DNA of 64,000 nt from Notospermus geniculatus (lineage: Eukaryota > Nemertea > Pilidiophora > Heteronemertea > Lineidae): contig NMRB01000089.1 in NCBI GenBank assembly GCA_002633025.1, positions 314,430 through 378,429 on the forward strand. The letters are read 5' to 3'. The notes below the pieces were generated by a model. That model made no database searches, was not told the origin of the DNA, and was given only the letters and a program-made list of their open reading frames with translations. The position numbers and the translations under genes are program-made. Below are positions 31,883-43,754 of the stretch, piece after piece. The first letter of the stretch is position 1. Each line of letters begins with the position of its first letter.

Positions 31883-32152
31883 TTAAAAAAATATAGTAGC
31901 TATGTACACCTTTCTTAACCAATGTTGACTTCCCATTCTTTCTCCTGGAATACAGTGTTTTATTCCTGTTTGAAATTGACAGACATCATCTGAGCTTTCC
32001 AAAGAAACGAAAAAACCATCACACTTGGTCTGAATCAAACAGGACATACCACAATGAATGGCGGACCCCCTGGAATACAACTCCGTGTTTATTTTTCCAC
32101 TATCGAAATGCAGCTCGAAAATCACTGCGGTTAAGATGAGTAAAGGTGTCAT
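31883..32152 (-). CDS. Possible secreted PAN/apple-like first exon
   Basis: Eighty-nine codons: the hydrophobic start MTPLLILTAVIFELHF is a plausible signal peptide. It is followed by a cysteine pattern (HCGMSCLIQTKCDGFFVSLE then VCQFQTG) typical of the PAN/apple fold, a disulfide domain that binds protein or sugar in secreted proteins. Only half of a PAN domain is present, so further exons should lie downstream (lower coordinates). A GTTAAG near 31918 or GTGTAC near 31907 could be the donor. A TATAAAG box lies ~35 bp upstream of the ATG. No partner exon was identified, so a gene fragment is possible. Confidence 0.5.
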   Translation of the reverse strand: MTPLLILTAVIFELHFDSGKINTELYSRGSAIHCGMSCLIQTKCDGFFVSLESSDDVCQFQTGIKHCIPGERMGSQHWLRKVYIATIFF

Positions 32153-32183
32153 GATGATGAGCTACAGAAAATCAGCAGATTTT

Positions 32184-32191
32184 CTTTATAG
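32184..32191 (-). promoter_or_regulatory. TATA-like box upstream of the PAN-like exon
   Basis: The reverse strand reads CTATAAAG, 32-39 bp before the ATG at 32152. The spacing to the ATG is short, so this is tentative. Confidence 0.3.
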
Positions 32192-32333
32192 ACCTGTCTT
32201 TTGAAAATTCGCTTCGGATCTGCAGCGACCATGATAACACTCCTTGCTTTTCGACGCAAGGTTCTTTCAGTACCAAACGTTCACGTGATTCTGCAACCTG
32301 TTGATCAATGATTTCGCAACCTGTCTATCAATA

Positions 32334-32700
32334 GTTGCGCTTCCACTACAAAAAAAAGCCGGTATTTGTCCGCTCTTATTCTGCTTCCATTACAGAACAG
32401 CCCGTGTTTAAAAAGTCCGGTTCTATTAAGTGCGGATCTATTTAGTTCGGATAGCATAGCCGATCATACTCCGAATCTAGATGCGGATAAATTTTGTAGT
32501 GGAATGGCAATAACACCGGATCTATTTGTAGTATTATGCTCGGCTACAGGTGGCTCCACGGTCGCTTGCGACTGTGCATGACCTATCCAAACTAAATAGA
32601 TCCGCACTTAATAGAACCGGACTTATTAAACCCGGCAATTCTGTAATGGAAGCAGAACAAGAGCGGACAAATACCGGCTTTTTTGTAGTGGAAGCGCAAC
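32334..32700. mobile_element. 367-bp TA-flanked foldback element
   Basis: The ends GTTGCGCTTCCACTAC and complement are flanked by TA. The arms pair for >100 bp (CCGGTATTTGTCCGCTCTT; AAGTGCGGATCTATTTAG). The internal block AGCATAGCCGA...CTCCGAATCTA also occurs in the dispersed repeats at 6220 and 34790. Confidence 0.85.
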
Positions 32701-32777
32701 TAATAATTTTACAACATCTGTATCAGTGATTTTCTCACGTGTGTATCAATCAACCTATCAGAGGAAGTTCACATCAT

Positions 32778-32935
32778 GCAATTCCTGGGAATTCCACACA
32801 GCAACAAATGATGGGCCACAAATCCAACCTCATCTATGGTCGCAATTTCAGTTGCGGACGTCTGGCTTACAAGAAGCTACCATACAACACACCATACCCG
32901 GCCTGTCAGCCTGCGTGGACCACAGTTGGACTGGT
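32778..32935 (+). other. Weak exon candidate
   Basis: An open plus-strand stretch has balanced, protein-like composition (NLIYGRNFSCGRLAYKKLPY then TPYPACQPAWTTVGL) and ends at a possible donor ACTG/GTAGGG. A possible next exon follows TTTCCAG at about 33105 and ends before GTAAGC near 33152. No family recognised. Confidence 0.25.
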
Positions 32936-33210
32936 AGGGGACACGGTGTGAAAGGAATGGCAGTCCTAGGAATGCCAGCCCGAGAGGTAAAATGGTAAAT
33001 ACAACCTTTGGTTTGTATCGCCTTACAATTTAATCCCTCGTTGAACTACTGAACCACACAACATTCCAGGGGACTTAGATTCCTGTTACCGCCATTTCCA
33101 GGGAGCATACCAGCAGGAAACGTGACTATAACCGTCATTTTGGAGAATGGTAAGCTGCTGGTTTAGATGCACAAAACCTCAAGCCGCGAGTCAACATCGT
33201 ACCTGTATCA

Positions 33211-33470
33211 TTAAAGCCTCACAGTATTGAATTTTACGGTATTTTCAAAGTGTTAGGAGACTGCAGGCAGAGGTCTCGTAGCCTCGTGAAGGTCCCCAAA
33301 ATCCTTGCATGATACGTACCTCAAGAATCAATGCTTAGTTTTCAGCACGGCATCGAAAAAACAGCAGGATGCAGAGCTCTAATGTATCCACATAGAGCAC
33401 AGTACATTTTACACTACACTGACGTCGGAGGACGTAAGCACTTTCTGAATTCAATGCAGTGCGGCTTTAA
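33211..33470. mobile_element. TTAA-flanked miniature element, copy 1
   Basis: TTAA flanks AGCCTCACAGTATTGAATT and AATTCAATGCAGTGCGGCT. It is homologous to 43798-44053. A TTAA target is the mark of piggyBac/Kolobok-type elements. From 33480 to 33930 I see no gene. Confidence 0.85.
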
Positions 33471-33929
33471 GTTGGAAGTGATCCACGAACGAAACCTCGG
33501 AAATTGGTCGAACCAATAGGAATGCTGTCACGAGTACCAATGGAATGCCCTCTTACGGTGAAGTCGAGAGAAACTGACGCCTCCGAATGCTGAGGAAGCC
33601 GGTCGGTCTTCGTCGTATCAAGGGCCTCCGCGGGCCTGAAGGCTTCAGCATTGTAGAGCTCATTGCATTGTAGATCCTGACATTCGTAGCTAGCGAAGTA
33701 GAAGAGCCAACTCTTACGAAAAAGACGACATCGTCGACCTAAACGCTGAAACTCATTGGTAAATACGTCTTTATATATTGATGTCCTGGGCTGAAGAAAA
33801 TGAATTGTAAGGACTGCTCTCTTCTCGATGTCTAAGATTCAGTATGATACAAGTAATCAATAGTTCTACATCATTGATTTCCTTGGAGAAACACATATTG
33901 TATTAGCCCAGGATATTTATCGAAAATAA

Positions 33930-34560
33930 GGGGGAACCTAGAACAAATTGCAACAGAATTTCTTTTTGCTTTATTTAGTCTACAAACATCACATAAAAAG
34001 TTCCTTCAACTCCGACCCCCCAAAGTGTCCATAATTGGTATTTATTTAGGGTTCTACATTTTAATGTAGGATCCTACATTTTAATGTAGAATCTCAAATA
34101 AATACCAATTATGGGCACTTTGGGGGGCGGATTTGAAGGAACGTTTTATGTGATGTTTGTTGGGGTATACAAAACTCCTATTACAATGTTTATGGACTTC
34201 TATTACCAATTCAAGTGTTCATGTACTGCTAACTTTTTCCACGTGCGTTTTAGACCCTATAAATGTGTATTACCAATAGATAGAAACATGGTACCTCTGA
34301 GTCAGATAGGCATTATATGTTGTCGCTGTGTTGTAGAAATGACACATTACGCCATATTTTGCTCACAATCAACAAATTCGCCGTTTTTACAACAAATACG
34401 TGTTTAATGATGTTCTAATCATGCCTATCTGCCTAAGAGCTGCCATATTTCTATATATTGGTAATACATTTATAGGGTCTAAAACGGACGAAAAATAGTT
34501 AGCAGTACATGCACCCTTGAATTTGTAATAGAAGTCCATAAACATTCTAACAGGAGTTAA
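33930..34560. repeat. Nested inverted repeats of the 6008/34585 family
   Basis: An outer fold joins 33935-34070 to 34085-34170 around a CTACATTTTAATGTAG palindrome. A second inverted repeat (34178-34556: CCTATTACAATGTTTATGGA and complement) follows and carries the TATAAATGTATTACCAA block found at 15640, 15870 and 51425. Confidence 0.7.
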
Positions 34561-34584
34561 TGTAGGATCTCAAATAAATACCAA

Positions 34585-35008
34585 TTACGGGCACTTCCGG
34601 GGGGGGTCGGATTTGAAGGGACTTTTTATGTGATGTTTGGAGGAGTATACGAAACAATATAAAGCAAAAAGAAATTTTGTCGCAATTTGCTCTAGGTCAA
34701 ATCATATTTTTCCTGGACCTCATGTATAGGTAAAAAGTTGTCAATATCGAAAGAAGGGCCTTTCACATTTTTGATCAAGTTCGAATAGCATAGCCGACAG
34801 TGTAGACCTACTCCGAATCTAAATTAGAACCGGATCGAGTGGACGGATCTTAACCAATCAAGCTATTTTCCGCCAGGCTATCCCTATTGGCTGATGCAGT
34901 GTCGGATACAGATATGTTCCAGGTCATACGTGTTGACAGCCTTAAAAACGGATTTACCCAGTACACGATACACACAACTTCATCCTGGCTCCAACTAGAC
35001 GCATCCTA
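34585..35008 (+). repeat. Dispersed repeat, second copy of 6008-6450
   Basis: Near-identical along its length to 6020-6450 except for a missing segment after CCGCCAGGCTA. Confidence 0.8.
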
Positions 35009-35211
35009 TGGGCGGTTATATCCGCAAATTAAGGGTAGCATGAAACGTAAATGTTATAAGTGAAAAAACTAAGACGTAATATTAAAATAAGACCTGTGAT
35101 GCTGCAGTTTCTTGTAAGTAGGCTTTTATACAATAATTTGTAGGTGAAACATAGACGTTCCGCCTAAATAAGATGTCTTGCATGACTGAGAGGTATGGCA
35201 CTTCTGAGACG

Positions 35212-35587
35212 CAACCTCGTCCCCAGGGGTATAGTTCCCTTTCTGACAATATGGTGGTCGCGTCACTAACCACTGGCATCAGTTTTCGATTTAACGCATG
35301 TGATTGGTTGACGGGAAACCGTCAAATATACCCAAGAATATACCCAAAGAAATTTTCAAAATATTTTGGATCAAGCCAGAAGGTTATCTATATCCAGGTT
35401 TGATGACTTTTTGTAAAAAGAATTTTAAAAGCACAAGTAAGTATTTCAAATTGATTATTTTGACTCGTGCTGCCACCTATACTTAGTCCAAGATTCCTGG
35501 ATTATTAACCGAAGCTGATTCCAGGGGTTAGTGAGCGAGTGGTCGGAGGTTGTCTGAGCGAACTATATCCCTGGGGACGAGGTTGTC
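35212..35587. mobile_element. Foldback element flanked by a ~55-bp diverged direct repeat
   Basis: CAACCTCGTCCCCAGGG and CCCTGGGGACGAGGTTG are the arms. The sequence before the element (35155-35207) recurs after it (about 35625-35680), including GCATGACTGAGAGGTAT. The direct repeat is too long for a target duplication, so the element probably sits in a tandem duplication. Confidence 0.6.
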
Positions 35588-35964
35588 TGAGACGTTGAGC
35601 AAATATGAGACGTCCGGCGAAAAGCAAACGGTCTGCATAAATAGGATGTCCCGCATGACTGAGAGGTATCGCACTTCTAGGTCACTGCCACAACCTGACG
35701 AAAACGAAACATAAACCTAAACCTAAACGTAAGAATCGTAGTACCCAGGAGTAACGTTGTGTGGCGCAGCTGTTCCGGCACCTCATTGTAATTGAAAGTC
35801 GTGAAAACAGTTCCTATCACCAATTTTGTTAACCCTAGATTGCATTTTTACAATGTAGGCCTAACTCGGTTGTCATTATTACACACCTGTTTAAAACCAT
35901 ATCAGGAATAGCCAACGACTCCTGAAAGTGAAAATACAATCTGCCAGTTTATAGCAGACGTCAC

Positions 35965-36767
35965 TGTACGGTCCGCAGGCCAACGAAATGAGGAGACATG
36001 AGGCTCGTTGAATTCCCCTTCGCATTCGTGATTTATTGAAGCAAGGAGTAGAAATAACAGCGACAGCAGCGAAAGTAGTGACAGCAGCGACAGTAGTAGC
36101 GACAGTAGATTCAACTGAAATAATGTACAGAATCAGCGAAATTAAAATACACGTAAATAAAAAGGAAGCCAAGACGAAATTTGGGCAGAAACCGGCAGCG
36201 AACAGTACACAACTCACCGTCGTTTTGCTCGGCTGTCTCAACGTTGAAAAGTACATGAGTGACCAGAGATACATAAGCGCCAGAGAAATGACCTACAGCC
36301 ATACGTCGTAGGAAAACACTGAAGAACTGAAGAGCCTAGGCACAAACTAGCCAGTTTTATACAATTTCTGCCGGTTCCAAAAATAACCCTCACATGACTC
36401 GAGTTATAGACCACCTTTTAACCTGGTGAAACTCACCCAAGTTACATGACCAAAGTTTTAACTTAACAACAGTTGAAGGCCAAGAATATTGTTCATGGTT
36501 CACAATAACTACCACAAAGTTTCCACTTTACACAGCAAGAATCGGACAACAATAGAAAGCAAATAGAACGAACTAAATAACCAGATTGTGGAAGGTGAAA
36601 TGTGACAAAGCATAGTCAAACATAAAGCGAAACTGACAAGTCCGTAGTCGTTGGTGCGGTTCGCTACTAGCACTAAATAAACCTAAACCCAATGGGCTGA
36701 AACCAAGGTTTCATTGCCAATAAGTCGCGCATAAAGACATCAATAACTTCGACAATTAACTCTTACA
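35965..36767 (-). repeat. 3' LTR of the BEL/Pao element
   Basis: About 803 bp, TG...CA ends. It includes a (CAG/TAG)n-like tract (36056-36115) that reads as poly-Leu/Ser on the minus strand. The purine tract GGTGGGGGTGG directly precedes it on the minus strand. Confidence 0.9.
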
Positions 36768-36944
36768 CCACCCCCACCATAATTGGATAAATTATTTGAT
36801 TATAATGAAATACAAAACTCTCAAATTATCAACTAACTGCACAATATTGACTGTACTATACATCAAAACTCGAAATTGACAAACCTGATATTAAATTCTA
36901 AATTGATAACCGACTCGTGACAACTGACTCAAATTGACACTTGA

Positions 36945-37930
36945 CTATTCACCTTCAAGAAGAAGACACAATTTGCTAATTGGTCTTGTAAAAACATTGT
37001 GCTGTGTTTTGACCTTGACCACACGAATACGACCTTTGTCGTCCGGCAGGGTCTGAACAACTTTACCCATTGGCCATGTGTTCCTTGGTGAACTGAAATC
37101 AACAAGGAGAACTATATCACCTATGGCTAGATTTCTCTTGGCGTCATTCCACTTTTGTCTCTCCTGGAGAAGAGGAATGTACTCTTTAAGCCATCTCATC
37201 CAAAACAAGTTGGCCATATATTGGATTTGCCTCCACCTGCGTTTCGAGTAACTGTCTGCGTCGGAGAAAAGACCAGGTGGAAGATTTGGCTTGCGCTTCA
37301 GTAACAACAAGTGGTTAGGCGTAAGAGCCTCAACATCATGTGGTGTGTCGGACAGTTTGGTTATGGGTCGGTCATTGACAGTAAATTCTATCTCACATAG
37401 CAAGGTGTGTAAACTTTCTTCATTCAAAACTTGTTGACCAACAACAGTTGTAATGATCTTCCTGATTGATCTGATCATTCGCTCCCAAATCCAGCCATGA
37501 TGAGAGCCAGTTGGGGGATTAAACTTCCAATCTACACCTCGTTGGCGCATGGCATCATGTATCTGAGACACATTCCACCCATCAATTGACTGACACTTGG
37601 CCTCGTCTGGCGATAAACCTACGAAGGGCATTGATGCATGAATCTGTGTCCAGAGATGCTGCCAGCTCCAGGTGAATGCCGCGAATAGCCATGCATGTAA
37701 ATACAACACCATAGCGTTTAACCCTCGACCTTCGCTGCTTGACCTCAAAGGGGCCAAAGTAGTCAATTCCTACGCGGGTAAAGGGAGGGTCATCTGGCGA
37801 GATTCGGTCGAGCGGAAGATCCGACATCTTCTGATCCAGAAGGCTCGCTCTCTGTCTACGACAGAGAACACATTTGGCTAGAAACTTCCTAATTGCTGAC
37901 GGTGCGTGTACAATCCAGTACTTTTCTCTC
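36945..37930 (-). pseudogene. BEL integrase region
   Basis: The start matches the HHCC zinc region (CVLCRRQRA) and the core (VGIDYFGPFEVKQRR, first catalytic Asp; then CMAIRGIHLELAASLDTDS). The segment that should carry the second catalytic Asp is missing between about 37585 and 37615, where the frame also changes. Then come HDAMRQRGVDWKFNPPTGSH, WERMIRSIRK (catalytic Glu region), VNDRPIT, and the C-terminal YIPLLQERQKWNDAKRNLAI and IGDIVLL. It could not catalyse integration as written. Confidence 0.9.
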
Positions 37931-39956
37931 AACTTGACAACATGTGATTTCTACCGCTGTGTTGCACAGCGAGGTGGACATGTCTCAACAATAATGTAGT
38001 AGCATGAGATTTGGCCGGGAGGACGATAGGATGCTTTTCCTCCTCCGGCATTGATGACTTGGCTAAACGTCCGCCCACGCGAATCAGACCATCCTGAAGA
38101 ACTGGGTCAAGCCTGTATATGCTACTCGACTTCCTCACACGGGAAGACTCGGCTAACGACGTCATCTCCTCAGGAAAGGCCAGACTCTGCGTGTAGGACA
38201 GAATCGCCCTTTCGGCATTTTCCAAATCGGACACAGAGAGAGCAGCACAACAATTCGTGTCGTTGACATCTGAAACATCGGTACATTTACCTAGTTTATT
38301 TTGAACTCGTTTTCTCAAGAACTGCTTAATTCTCAAAAACCAGGCTGCAGTGCGTTTCAACCTATACCAGGATGAGTAATGAGTCAGCAATTTGTTCATT
38401 GGCGCGTCACTGACTTGGGCCACAGTGTTCACTTTGACTGGGCTCCTCTTTATCTCAGGATCGCTATCGTTCAAAACAGGTTTCTCAGACGGAGCAACTA
38501 GCTTTTCAAACTCGGGCCATTCAGATTCTGGCCTCGACAAGAAGTCGGGCCCATTAACCCAATGACTGTCACCTACCAATTCATTTGGGGATGTACCACG
38601 TGACGCTTTATCAGCTGGATTATGTTTACCATCAATATATCTCCACTGACTCTCATCAGATCCTTCATGGATCACCTGGAGACGGTTTGCCACGAAAGTT
38701 TGAAACCGTGACGTCGTGTTTCTGATGTAATAGATGACCGTCATACTATCACACCAGAAGTAGGAAGTCTGGACGGGAAGGTCTAATTCATTCCTGATCA
38801 TGTGGTCTACACGCACTGCTACCGTGGCGGCGGTAAGTTCCATGCGAACTATCGAAACCGGCTTCAAAGGAGCCACTCGTGACTTTGACACTAACAAGGA
38901 AGAGTGAATTCTTCCAGCGGGGTTTATCACTCTAGCGTAAGTGACAACTGCGTATCCTACTGAGCTGGCATCGCTGAAATGACACAACTGCAAAGCATCA
39001 ATCTTGCCAAAGCCCAAGGGTTTGATACACCTAGGGATGGAGAACTTGCTCAAAGTTTGGAGGTTGCTAACCCATTTAAACCACTTCGTGTGAATAGAAT
39101 GAGGGATTGGATCATCCCAATCACATTTCAGTTTGCACAGCTCTTGTAGAAGACATTTGCCTTGAAGAACTACTGGCGACAGGAAGCCCAACGGGTCAAA
39201 TATTGAGCTTACAGTCGACAATATTCCTCTACGAGTTGGTGGACGGTCTTTCAACTGACATTTGAAACTGAATATGTCATTCTCTGTGCACCACTGTACA
39301 CCGAGAGCACGTTCGATCGGCAGGGTATCACGATCAAGGTCAAGATTCTTGATTTCTTTTGCCCGGTGTTCCTGTGGTATGGATGCCATAACTTCTCTGC
39401 TATTTGAAACCCATTTCGTTAAGTTAAAGCCACCCTTGCCACACAAGGACCTCACCTCACCAGAAACACGAACAGCCGTGTTGACGTCATCAACAGATTT
39501 CAGAAAGTCATCAACGTAAAAATTACGATGAACTGATGACGTGATTTCAGACTCGTACTCGCTGCTACTATCTTCGGCAGTTTTTCTAAGCGCGAAGTTA
39601 GCGCAGGCGGGCGATGACGTAGCGCCAAATAAATGAACTACCATTTGGTATTCTGCAACTGGTTTTGTGACATCGCCATCTTGCCACCACAGGAACCTTA
39701 GCAAACTTGCATCTTGATCGGGCACCCTGACACGATAAAACATCGACTCGATGTCGGCCATCATTGCAATTTCACCCTGTCTGAAATTCAGTAACGTGCT
39801 GATCAATGAGCTTGTCAGCTTCGGACCGGCAAGCAGTTGTTCGTTTAGAGAAGTTCCTTGATACCGAGCGGAACAATCACAAACTACGCGCAACTTGCCC
39901 TTTCTAGGGTGGTATACGCCATGATGGGGCAAATACCAAATTTTACCCTCATCAGC
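37930..39956 (-). pseudogene. BEL reverse transcriptase and RNase H
   Basis: About 670 codons in one frame: LPHHGVYHPRKGKLRVVCDC opens the RT, then MADIESMFYRVRV (first Asp) and FYVDDF (catalytic YVDD), followed by LGVQW. DPLGFLSPVVLQGK, SDASSVGYAVV (RNase H Asp), MELTAA (Glu) and WCDSMTVIYYI (Asp) follow, then the H-N-PADKASRG end. It is joined to the upstream protease by a single-base shift near 39958. Some 50 residues usually found between protease and RT appear deleted there. Another shift near 37932 separates it from integrase. Confidence 0.93.
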
Positions 39957-39958
39957 AT

Positions 39959-41133
39959 CTAATTGATTATCGGGAATCTTTCTGGCATTTTCACGTCATT
40001 GTCTTTAAACGGAAGGCTAATCGTGTACTGGCCGTTTTCTAACTGAACAGACTCGCTGACCCTTCTCATGAAACTCATGTCCTGTCTAGATCTTTCAGGA
40101 ACATCGTCAATCACCCTCTCGGAGCAGTCAATCTCAAATTGTTGAGCCAGTGTTTCTGACAGAGAGGGAAACTGGCAATCGCCCCGAAGACCAACCTTGA
40201 TTCTGTTGACAGACGCAAACATGGATTTCTGAGAGTAACCAACAGAGACGTCTAGTGGACCATTGACCACCCAGCCAAGAGCAGTTCGGACTGCAAATGG
40301 GCCATTGTCGCTTCTGACAATTTCCCAGGGCTCCATGGCTTGGGGGACATTGGCTCCAATCAAAAGACCAACTTCATTACAATCGACTTGAAGCAAAGGA
40401 ACGTTCTTGAGATTGTCCCAGTTCTGCAAGTCTTCTTGCTTAATGATATCATCGGTACTAACTGGCATTTTAGCTTGGCTGAACACTGGTAGCAACTCAA
40501 ACGAATGCTTTCCGTCTAAACTAGTAATCTCGAGATTTGGAATTACATAAGTTTCCACCTTGGCAGTTTGTCCCATTGTGCTCAGTGTTATATTGGTTTT
40601 CCTGCCTTCGACGGGAAGTCTACTCTTGACTCTTTCTGAACAAAAGGTGGCAGTAGAGCCAGAGTCCAGAAAGGCATATGTTTCAATACAATCGTTGCTA
40701 TTCTTGACTTTTAACCTGACTGGCACAATCGGCATAGCCACGCGGGCCGATTTATCAGACGAAGCTAGATTCACACTGGCATTATTAACTGCTTGCTGCT
40801 CGTCAGCAGCTCTGCTGTCACTCAAGGGTGTGGAACCCTGCACTGACTGATGCGACTGGGGGGTTGCACCCTGGCTGCTATTAGCTTGCAAGGCTCGAGC
40901 CCCAGAATCAACATGCAAGATAGTTGGATGAGGTCTATTGCACACAGCGCACATGGATTTATTTCTACAATTCTTCTTAGAGTGACCCGGCTTGAGACAA
41001 GCGAAACACAAATTCTGAGACCGCAAGAACTCAAATCTCTCTCTCAACATGAGAAACCTAATATTTCGACAACTATTGAGCGCATGATTTGTTCTCTTGC
41101 AGTACAAACAAGGTTGCCTATAAGCCGCGGAAC
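39959..41133 (-). pseudogene. BEL nucleocapsid zinc knuckles and aspartic protease
   Basis: Three Cys/His motifs: CLYCKRTNHALNSC, CFACLKPGHSKKNC, CAVCNRPHPTILH. Then a Ser/Gln-rich linker and the retropepsin site FLDSGSTATFCSE with the usual DUF1758-type continuation (LLIGANVPQAME). Open until 39959, where a lost base brings a stop. Confidence 0.9.
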
Positions 41134-41316
41134 TTAAAGCTGACAGGTCAGATATACTCTCCGACTTGTATGCAAAAATTTTTACGCTCAACTTCGGCAG
41201 ACCACGAGGCTGCCGAAGTCGAGTGCTCGACTTCGGCAGCCTCGTGGTCTGCCGAAGTTGAGCGTAACAATTTTTGCATACAAGTCGGAGAGTATATCTG
41301 ACCTGTCAGCTTTAAG
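41133..41316. repeat. 184-bp near-perfect palindrome inside gag
   Basis: CTTAAAGCTGACAGGTCAG and its complement start arms of ~90 bp with only a few mismatches and a 2-base centre (about 41224). The inner part (CTTCGGCAG...CTGCCGAAG) is a second palindrome. It separates gag from the zinc knuckles. One arm reads in frame with the downstream ORF. Confidence 0.9.
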
Positions 41317-42611
41317 GACTTGTCCGAGTTAACATCACTGGCTCTATTTTCATCACTTCTATTTTCAATGTTTTCCACTTTGGCAGCAAAGCTCCTTTTA
41401 CCTGCACCCTTTGATTTCTGGGAAGAATCTACATGAACATTTTTATACTTCTGAGATGCATCTTTGATAGCAGCTTTACCGAACACGGGGTCATTCGCCT
41501 TCTTGGCTTCCCGTTTGACAAACTCAACCAATTCGTTAAACTGAATCTTGGTATTCTTATCTTTGGCATTCTGAACTACCGTACGCCACCGATCGTGCAG
41601 GTAAACGGGGAGCTTCCCTACCAAAGCTTTGACATTGTCAGAGAACTCTAAAACTTGCAAAGCGTCAATAGACTTCACTGCATACTGACATTCCGTCAAG
41701 AACACAGAAAAGTCGTCTAAACCTTTAGAGTCGTCAGCCTTTATCAAAGGCCAATTCAGTGCTTTTTTCACATAGTCTGAGGCGACAAGCTCAGGGTCTC
41801 CATATCTTTCCCTCAATTCTTTCATGGCAGCTGTGTAACCAACATCACCAGGAAGGTGAGAAAACCCAACAACCAACTTGTGGGCATCTCCAGACGTGAA
41901 CTGATATAAATAGCCCCAACGTTCTTCGTCTGAATCCGTATGACAAACAATTCTAGCATTAAACTGCCGTAAGAATCTAGGGAATTCCATGGGATTACCG
42001 CTGAACTTATCGGTGTCGATGGTTGGTTTCCGAAGCTCATTCGTGAGCGACAAAATTGGGTCCCTACCCGTTTGGGGTTGTTGACCAATTTGGTCTGGTG
42101 CATCGGGCTTGGTTTTCTGAATCCCTTGAAGCCAACCTTCGACATACTCAGCTTTTCCATTTTCGTTTTCTATTTCGTCATCGCATTCTGACACACTAGT
42201 AACACTTTTCAAATGCTTATTCGACAGACACTTCTGTAGCTCTTTCAAAACGTTAGCGGCAACTTCCTTTCGGTTCGTAAACCAACTCATAGCTGAAGGC
42301 TGTTCGGCTTCGTCGAGCTGAGAACAGTACAATTCATTTGTTTGTTCCAAAGTGGCAAGAGACATTTCAATACTTTCAATCACTTCAGAAATGTGCGATT
42401 TGCTACGCTCCATCTGCATAGCTTTCAAACCTTTGTTGTTGTACTTAGTCAGCGCACCGGCCTGTGCCGTACGCAATTGTTTCAACTTAGAAAGAGGAGG
42501 AGGTTTAGTAGCCTTACCACCAGAAGTGGCAGGAGCCAAACTAACGTCACCTTTATCATTTTTCCCGGAGGTTCCACCGGTAGCTGCCAAAGCTGCTTCT
42601 ACGACATCCAT
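41317..42611 (-). pseudogene. BEL gag
   Basis: Begins MDVVEAALAATGG, 85 bp after the 5' LTR. A basic Pro/Lys stretch, a helical region (residues ~50-130), then the conserved BEL gag core: KFSGNPMEFPRFLRQFNARI, WGYLYQFTSGDAHKLV, YTAAMKELRERYGDPELVA, ALVGKLPVYLHDRWR. It is open to the palindrome at 41316, after which the frame ends. Gag forms the cytoplasmic particle. Confidence 0.9.
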
Positions 42612-42698
42612 GACGAAGAACCGAACGAAGACGAAAGTGTGACGATACCGAACGTTGATCCAGAGAACCGTTACGTGGCTCACGTTTACCCGACGTAN

Positions 42699-43498
42699 TG
42701 TACGGTCCGCAGGCCAACGAAATGAGGAGACATGAGGCTCGTTGAATTCCCCTTCGCATGCGTGATTTATTGAAGCAAGGAGTAGAAATAACAGCGACAG
42801 CAGCGAAAGTAGTGACAGCAGCGACAGTAGTAGCGACAGTAGATTCAACTGAAATAATGTACAGAATGAGCGAAATTAAAATACACGTAAATAAAAAGGA
42901 AGCTAAGACGAAATTTGGGCAGAAACCGGCAGCGGACAGTACACAACTCACCGTCGTTTTGCCTGGCTGTCTCAACGTTGAAAAGTACACGAGTGACCAG
43001 AGATACGTAAGTGCGAGAGAAATGACCTACAGCCATACGTCGTAGAAAAACACTGAAGAACTGAAGAGCCTAGGTACAAACTAGCCAGTTTTATACAATT
43101 TCTGCCGGTTCCAAAAATAACCCTCACATGACTCGAGTTATAGACCACCTTTAACCTGGTGAAACTCACCCAAGTTACATGACCAAAGTTTTAACTTAAC
43201 AACAGTTGAAGGCCAAGAATATTGTTCATGGTTCACAATAACTACCACAAAGTTTCCACTTTACACAGCAAGAATCGGACAACAATAGAAAACAAATAGA
43301 ATGAACTAAACAACCAGATTGTGGAAGGTGAAATGTGACAAAGCATAATCAAACAAAGCGAAACTGACAAGTCCGTAGTCATTGGTGCGGTTCGCTACTA
43401 GCACTAAATAAACCTAAACTCAATGGGCTGAAACCAAGGTTTCATTGCCAATAAGTCGCGCATAAAGACATCAATAACTTCGACAATTAACTCTTACA
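42699..43498 (-). repeat. 5' LTR of the BEL/Pao element
   Basis: About 800 bp, collinear with 35965-36767. The N at 42698 sits exactly at the LTR/internal junction, so the primer-binding site cannot be read with confidence. Confidence 0.9.
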
Positions 43499-43754
43499 TC
43501 TATGTTGTTAAGAGTTTCATTGTCGCTGTCGTCTGCTCCGTCGTCCTCCATCCTCTCGACATTGGGTCATATGAATAAAGACTAGTAAACGGCTTCACTT
43601 GAATTTTGCAATACAAATGCAAATTATCTCAATTTATAAGCACATGAAATTTTATTCGAAGCTTTAGTTTAATCGAGTAAAAGAGTCTCATCTAATCAAA
43701 ATGCTGAGAATGGATTTGGACTGTACGTTTTGCATCTGATCTCCTCATTATACA

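Larger units (their letters stand above)
35965..43498 (-). mobile_element. BEL/Pao LTR retrotransposon, defective
   Basis: In minus-strand order: 5' LTR (42699-43498), gag (from 42611), zinc knuckles and protease, reverse transcriptase/RNase H, integrase, purine-rich tract, 3' LTR (35965-36767). Both LTRs begin TG and end CA and are about 96% alike by eye. The flanks (GTCAC and TCTAT) do not match, so the target duplication is lost or one end was rearranged. Frameshifts and two internal deletions make it non-autonomous. Confidence 0.95.

Noticed and set aside
32366-32581. 71-codon plus-strand frame
   Set aside because: Lies wholly inside the TA-flanked foldback element at 32334-32700.
35902-36114. 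Leu-rich frames (LLSLLSLL) in both LTRs
   Set aside because: They are the AGC/TAG-type microsatellite of the LTR read on the minus strand, not a membrane protein.
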